Shown here: piece after piece, positions 58,448 through 64,000 of the stretch
Layout: each line of letters opens with the position of its first letter
Numbering within the stretch: the first letter of the stretch is position 1
Assembly (NCBI GenBank): GCA_028023455.1
Contig: JAQFVV010012396.1
Coordinates: forward strand, 7,852,085 to 7,916,084
Source: Epiperipatus broadwayi
Taxonomy: Eukaryota; Onychophora; Udeonychophora; Euonychophora; Peripatidae
DNA: 64,000 nucleotides
Direction: 5' to 3'
Translations under genes and position numbers: made by a program
The notes under the pieces: model-generated
The model's input: only the letters and a program-made list of their open reading frames with translations
Told to the model about the DNA's origin: nothing
Database searches by the model: none

Positions 58448-60290
58448 CATCATCATCAACCATTATCAATCCACTGCAAGATCAAGGTCTCTCCAAGTTC
58501 AATCCATCTTCTCCGATCTTTAGCTTCTCTTCTCCACATCACCCCTGCACACTTTCTTATTTCATCCATCCATCTCACATGTCTTTCTGGGATTTTTACA
58601 ATCTCTTGGAATCCAGTTTAAAATTTCAATTGTTCATCTATTATCATCTCTCTAGCAATATGTCCAGCCCAACTCCACTTCAGTCTTTTAATTTTTTCAA
58701 TGAGGTCAGTAACACCTGTTAGTTCTCTTACCCATATATTGTATTTTCAATCTCTTCTTGTTATTCCTAACATGCATCTCTCCATACTTCTTTCAGTAGC
58801 TGAAGTCTCTGTATTGCTCTTCTATTAAGTGTCCAAGTCTCAGATCCATAAGTAAGAACTGGTAAAACACAATTATTAAAAACCTTCCTTTTCAAATACA
58901 TAGGCATATTTCCTTTTAGTGTCAAGTTATTTCTACCAAAAGCACTCCAACCAAGTTTAATTCTATGATTAATTTCATCCATTATGTTCCCATTTGTAGT
59001 AATAATCTGACCAAAGTATTTGTAGTTGTTAACTTCTTCTAACTCATCATTATCAATCTTTATTTTCATATTTTGAGAAAATCCATTGAACATTACTTTA
59101 GTCTTTTTAACATTTATCTTTAGTTCTACTTCCCTACTTTCATCTGATAACTCCTACAACATTTCCTGCAGCTCTAAAGCATTATTTGCAAAAATAACTA
59201 CACCATCTGCAAAACCTAAATGACTTAAATAATCTCCATTTACTTTCATTTCTTTTGCTTCCCATTTTAATCCACAAAATATTTCCTGCAGTACTGCTAT
59301 AAAATGTTTTGGAGATATTGAGTCATCCTGTCTTACACCCTTCTCAATATTGACTTTCCTAGTATTATTATGTAATCTAATTGTTGTATTCTTGAAAATA
59401 TGATAATATCCTGGATCTATATCTTGATGATCTAATGCTTTAATCACTGAAGAAATATTTATAGAATCAAATGCCTTTTCATATCCTACAAATCCAAAGC
59501 ATAATGACAACTCATATTTATTTGTCCTCCTATAACTTTCTCTCAATATCTGGATATGATCTACTGTACTAAAACCATTTTTAAATCCAGCTTGTTCTCT
59601 TAGTTGGTGGAAATCCAATGTTCTCTATAGACAAGTTGTAATTATCTTGGTAAAAATTTTGTATAAAACTGATAAAAGGCTGGTAGGTCTGTAATTTCTA
59701 ATATCTTCCTTATCACCTTTTTAAAATATTAATATTAATACTACATTCTTCCAATCAATTGGTACATCTTTATCATTTAAACATTTGATATATAACTTTG
59801 CTACAAAAAATTTTATTTCTTCACCTGCTTCTTTTAATATATCAATTATAATTCCATCATTACCTAAAGTCTTTCCTTCCTTCATAAATTTAATTGCACG
59901 TCTCACTTCTTCATTTAAAATTCTGGGCAATTCAGAAGATATAATAGATATAGGAGATACTTGTTATTTATTACTATATAATTCTTGATAGAAGTCTTCT
60001 ATCCATTTCATGATGTCATCTCTTTTTTTAGTAATAATTCCATCTTTTTATCTTATTGTAGATATAAATTTTCTACCAATAGCAAAATGTTGTTTTGGAC
60101 TCTTAAGACTTTTATTCTCTTCTACAGCTTTCCTTGCTAGTTCACAATTATACTTTTTTATATCACTTTCAACTCTTTTCCACACCATTTTACAAAATTT
60201 AAGGTATTCAATCCTTTTTAATGCATCATTTTTGTATATTCTCATATTCCCTCTTTTCTTCATAAATTCTCTAAATATTTTTCAATAGAT
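58448..60290 (-). pseudogene. RTE reverse transcriptase and C-terminal region, inactive
   Basis: Reverse transcriptase of an RTE-clade LINE. Recognisable in order: RRAIKFMKEGKTLGNDGI (before the fingers), REQAGFKNGFSTVDHI, FVGYEKAFDS (motif A), GVRQDDSISPK, LGFADGVVIFA (motif C), then YKYFGQIIT, KLGWSAFGRNNL, VLTYGSETW. The four best segments (60,048-60,263, 59,721-59,930, 59,154-59,618, 58,767-59,093) lie in the same frame, separated by in-frame stops, with a shift near 58,795 before the last 330 bases. Motif A has lost its first Asp (G in place of D) and motif C reads FADG instead of FADD, so it cannot be catalytic even without the stops. The tail is TGATGATGA. Confidence 0.9.
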
Positions 60291-60309
60291 ATATACAATC
60301 ATGACAGAT

Positions 60310-60829
60310 AAAAATCAATCATGGCCCTTATTTCCAGGAAGCTGTAAAGTCACTAAACTAGACAGCGGTTGGTGGCCGAAGTTGGAGGGTGCTAAGAATC
60401 CCGATTGTGTACCCAGGCTTCCATTTGATGATGACTTTTTATTTAGGTATTTACAACTGCAGATCATTTGCAAGTGAGTGAAAATTGCAAGAATTAGAAG
60501 AATAACTGTTTTATATTGAATGGGATATTATTGGACTTTGTGAAGTTAGAAGAAAAGGTAAAGAGATAACTGATTTAAAAAGTGATCATGTACTCTACTA
60601 TAAAGACACAAATATTGGAAATACAAGTGCAATAGTATTCATTATAATGAAAAAATGAAAGAACAACATTGTGGAGATTGATGGTGTATCGGACAGTGGC
60701 AAGATTAATTATACAACTTAATAGAAGATACCAAATGCAGATAATTCAGGTTTATGCCATAACAAGTTCTCATACTGATGAAATAGTAGAAGATTTTTAT
60801 ATGGATGTACAAAAGGCTTTTGATCAGAG
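60310..60829 (+). pseudogene. RTE 5' UTR and endonuclease start, inverted segment
   Basis: Encodes, in broken plus-strand frames, the start of an apurinic-type endonuclease: TYNCRSF-like start near 60,450, ELEE, WDIIGLCEVRRKGKE, LKSDHVLYYKDTN, VARLIIQLNRRYQMQIIQVYA and SSHTDEIVEDFYMDV. It stops at the TSD, at roughly one third of the endonuclease-RT protein. The upstream 60,310-60,440 block is GC-richer and matches the leader of the 39-kb copy. It reads opposite to the RT part. Confidence 0.85.
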
Positions 60830-60841
60830 TAAAATAATTGT

Positions 60842-63800
60842 ACTTCCAACATATTAAGTAGAATTTTTTTGTTCTAATTAAATGCTTTTAATAATATTGA
60901 TTTGCATCCCAATCTCTAGAGATAACACTGTAAAAGTATTCATGAAGAAAGTTTTAAAAAGCATATTTAATGATATTGGCACCTTCTTAATTAAAATTGT
61001 GCAAAAAATATATAAGGATAAAGTACTTGCATGATAAAATTTATTTTCTTTTTTTACAGGTTTTTGAAAATAGCAAAGACTGTAGAATGAATTACTCATG
61101 ACTATTTAAACTTTAAGAAGTATGAATTTAGGAAAATTTAAATGATCATATTAAAAAAAAAAAATTCAATCATCTAATTTATTTTTTAAATTAAGTTTAT
61201 TATATAACACACACAGTATATGTACAGAAAATTGAAAATGAAGTCTTCACATACATGTGTATATTATAAATATAACATTTATGTTAAATGATTGGCAAAG
61301 AGATGATATTTATTGGAGAAAGAAAAAGAAAAGTTTTATCATTTAATAATGGATAAAAATACTTTTAATATAAGAAATTGTTATAATTTATATATTAATC
61401 CTACAGAATACTCTTCTGTATCAAATAGAGACATTGTCAATAAATCTGAAACATAATATGAAACACCTTGTAGGAGAAGTGGATTACTGAAGATGATCAT
61501 TAAAAAAATCTAAGATGGCAAAAACAAAGAAATAAAAATTATGAGTGAAGAAAAGATTAAGTAGCAGATGAAATTATACAAAAAAACATGATATGGTATT
61601 GTAGAAGATGTGAAGTTACAAAGATTTCAAAAGTAATTTTTAAAAATGGAGAGTGTGGGATTAAGAGAAAATATAAAAAAATTGAAAGATTTTTTTAGCA
61701 ACTAGTAGAATAACATTAAAAATGCAATAGGAATACTAGAAGATGCAAATACTAACAATAAAGATATGTTATAAAAGAATCTCTTTGCCATTTTTTGGCT
61801 GAAAAAAAAAAATCTTAAAATAAATTACAACTTTTATAAACAAATAAATAATAATGAAATGAATAAACATCATATGACTCCAGATTGCCTAAGACTTTTA
61901 TTTTTGTCAATGTTTTGACCTATTAGTAGGTGTCAGGTCGTAGTACTTAATAAATTTTGACCTATATGTATATCCAAACTAGTTTCTATCTTATGACTTC
62001 CATCAGTGAATGGCAAAACTGAAGTAAAAAAATAGATTTATTATATTTAAATAATTGAATGATTGGTTGCTTAGGAAGTATTGTGATATTTGAACACTAG
62101 AAGTGACCTCTTGAGTCTCAATCTATAGAACCTTCAATTCTTGAGTCTAATCTTTTATTGATATATTAATCATACAGGGCAATATTGTCATCATCATCAT
62201 TGAAAAATAAAATTTTGTGTTTAAAACAAGTACCTTGGTTATATATGTACAAGTCGAAGGTATGTGTAGTTGAATATATATATAAGGCAAGTAATTATTT
62301 GAGATTTGTAATTTTGAATTCTATTGATAAAATCATTTAAATATTTGGTTTCTAAAAAAAAAAGAATCTTCTCAGTGATAATTTAATTTGAACTATTTTA
62401 ACGATGTCAGATTTGATAGCAGGAAATACAAGTAAACAGTTATAACTTAATTTGGCATTTTTTAAACATTAATTCAGATATCAGTTTATGGTATCTACTT
62501 TTGAAAAACAAAAAAGAAAGTAATAATTAGTATGTCAAATTATCATTTCCAACAATAATTGGCAATGAAATTGAGATAAAATGTTTTTAAAAAGCATAAA
62601 CTTAATTAGTAAAATTATACCTAAAAAAACTAAATATTAATTATTTAACTTGGAATAGAGATTTTTTTTTTTTTTGCAGAGTTTAAAACACTTGTATGTA
62701 AAATTTATTTAAATATATATATGAATCATTCTCTTTTTTTTTTATAAATAGTCTATACATAGTTAAAGAGGCATTTTAAAAATAGTAACTAATCCAATTT
62801 AATTATTAATAAATATTGTAAATAATGATAATCTTAGAATATAAATATATTTCATTACAATTTATTTCCAGTTTTGAAATGACTACTGGTAAATTGAAAC
62901 TTCAAGCAATTTTCAAATTAGAAAACTTCTTCCATTTGTATTATTAAAAATATTATACAGTTTATAGATTTTATGCTGAATTATAGTCCTATTAAGTTTT
63001 TTTTTCATTTTCTAATGTTTAATTATAGTTTTCTTTGCAATGATAGTGCATTTAAGAACTAATAATTCATGAATTGATTCGTTGCTCAATTGAATGGAAC
63101 AATTAGGTTCAACCAAAAAAAAATTCTTAAATGTCACATTAACTTCCAAACTAACTAAAATGTACATTTTAAAAAAAATTGGTTTATAGAAATTGAATTA
63201 GCATTTATTGTTCTTATATTAAAAATATTTCTAATGAAAGAATTTTGAAGCTAAAAAAATATAAATTTAACAGTAAGTCTAAAAAGAGTTGATACTTTTT
63301 GTGTAATTAGAATTTCAAACCAACGTAATGATTTTCATAAGTAAAAGACATTTTAATAATTAATAAAACAAATATAAAATGGTAATTAAATATTTGAAAA
63401 TCCATAATAACAGCATTAGAAGATTGGATCATAGGAATTTCATGATGACTGCAAAGCACATAAGTAGCTTGATTTAAGCAATGACAGTTTTGTAGAAACA
63501 TAAATATAAAGCAGTTATTTTACTATGCAATTTCATTTTACTGACTTATTTAAACAAGTCCATTGTTTAACTAATTATCAACAATAATAATATATTATCA
63601 ATAAAATAATTTATTAGTTAAATATCAATAAATATTCTCACAACATTAATGCTTTGTTGCAGTAAGAACTTGATTATGTAAAGCATTCTGTGTTCGTTTT
63701 TTTTCCAAAATTTATTGAATGAGAAAGAAATTATTTCAATTTTTTTTTACAAAACCAAGTTAGAAATTGTGAAAATAGTCTGAAAAAGATTTAAATGTAT

Positions 63801-64000
63801 TGTTTCTAAACTTAAGAATTGCATTAGATATTTTTCTAGCATTGCTATTAAAAATTATTTTAGGGAAAAGATCTTTCTCTAAATTAAAATTAATAATATG
63901 TGTATATATTTACATTTACATGTGACACAAGAGTAATAGAACGTGAATTAGGTCAAGATTTATGATAATATTCTTAAATAATTTCCTTGTTTGAAAGCAA
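60842..64000. other. AT-rich region with a foldback-family fragment
   Basis: 61,970-62,010 (CCAAACTAGTTTCTATCTTATGACTTCCATCAGTGAATG) is a diverged fragment of the foldback family. 61,440-61,760 is Lys-rich in several frames and may be an eroded LINE linker, but I could not align it. The rest, including the minus-strand open frame at 63,307-63,501, shows no domain. Confidence 0.45.

Larger units (their letters stand above)
58436..60841 (-). mobile_element. RTE-type LINE, 2.38 kb, with inverted 5' segment and 12-bp TSD
   Basis: TAAAATAATTGT occurs at 58,436-58,447 and 60,830-60,841, immediately outside the element. The minus strand from about 60,290 down to 58,448 carries the RT and C-terminal region and a GATGATGATGA tail. 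The plus strand from about 60,310 to 60,829 carries the 5' UTR and endonuclease start. One TSD around both opposed parts shows a single insertion event with internal inversion (twin priming). The stretch between endonuclease and RT is missing. Confidence 0.92.

Noticed and set aside
58444-58722. Plus-strand 92-codon frame
   Set aside because: Antisense shadow of the RTE C-terminal region; a similar antisense frame appears at 22,288-22,476.

Overview
This window is a stretch of AT-rich eukaryotic (metazoan) intergenic DNA, probably from an invertebrate. It holds a complete Ty3/Gypsy LTR retrotransposon, several RTE-type non-LTR retrotransposon copies, tRNA-like SINE relics, foldback/MITE elements and very long AAT/ATT microsatellites. 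I found no convincing host protein-coding gene, no rRNA or intact tRNA gene, and no bacterial-type gene organisation. The phylum cannot be fixed from the sequence alone.

Layout. 1-5.7 kb is old, low-complexity sequence with weak retroelement-like islands. 5,716-20,480 is the Gypsy element: a 4.26-kb 5' LTR, a 0.66-kb leader with a palindromic hairpin, a 722-residue coiled-coil Gag, a possible -1 recoding module (AUUAAAU, 6-nt spacer, branched hairpin), a 1,076-residue Pol (protease, RT, RNase H, integrase with GPY/F module), a polypurine tract and a 4.27-kb 3' LTR. By eye the LTRs differ at about 25 substitutions and 10 short indels, so the insertion is young and both reading frames are intact. 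There is no env.

20.5-28.2 kb holds a short RTE copy with a 5' inversion and a 12-bp target-site duplication (TSD), a decayed antisense RTE fragment, one copy of an unknown 0.5-kb dispersed repeat and a 319-bp AAT array. 28.2-39 kb is mostly unannotatable AT-rich DNA with one foldback element. 39.1-41.6 kb is an old RTE copy with its RT core deleted and a foldback element inserted in it. 43-51.5 kb is dense in small repeats: microsatellites, a hairpin MITE, a direct pair of unknown repeats, the second copy of the 0.5-kb repeat in inverse orientation, a TIR element and a long inverted repeat. It also has a GC-richer island (49.4-50.4 kb) with promoter-like and splice-donor-like signals. 51.9-53.9 kb contains three members of the foldback family. 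58.4-60.8 kb is a 2.4-kb RTE copy whose 5' part (endonuclease) is inverted relative to the RT part; the whole is bracketed by a 12-bp TSD, the signature of twin priming.

How the parts relate. Gag and Pol would act together as a virus-like particle with its replication enzymes, transcribed from the LTR. The RTE copies and foldback elements are non-functional passengers, and their nesting gives a relative chronology. The most noteworthy observations are the two RTE copies with 5' inversions and clean TSDs, the gag-pol recoding structure, the unusually long LTR with an RFX X-box-like hairpin near its 3' end, and the foldback family.
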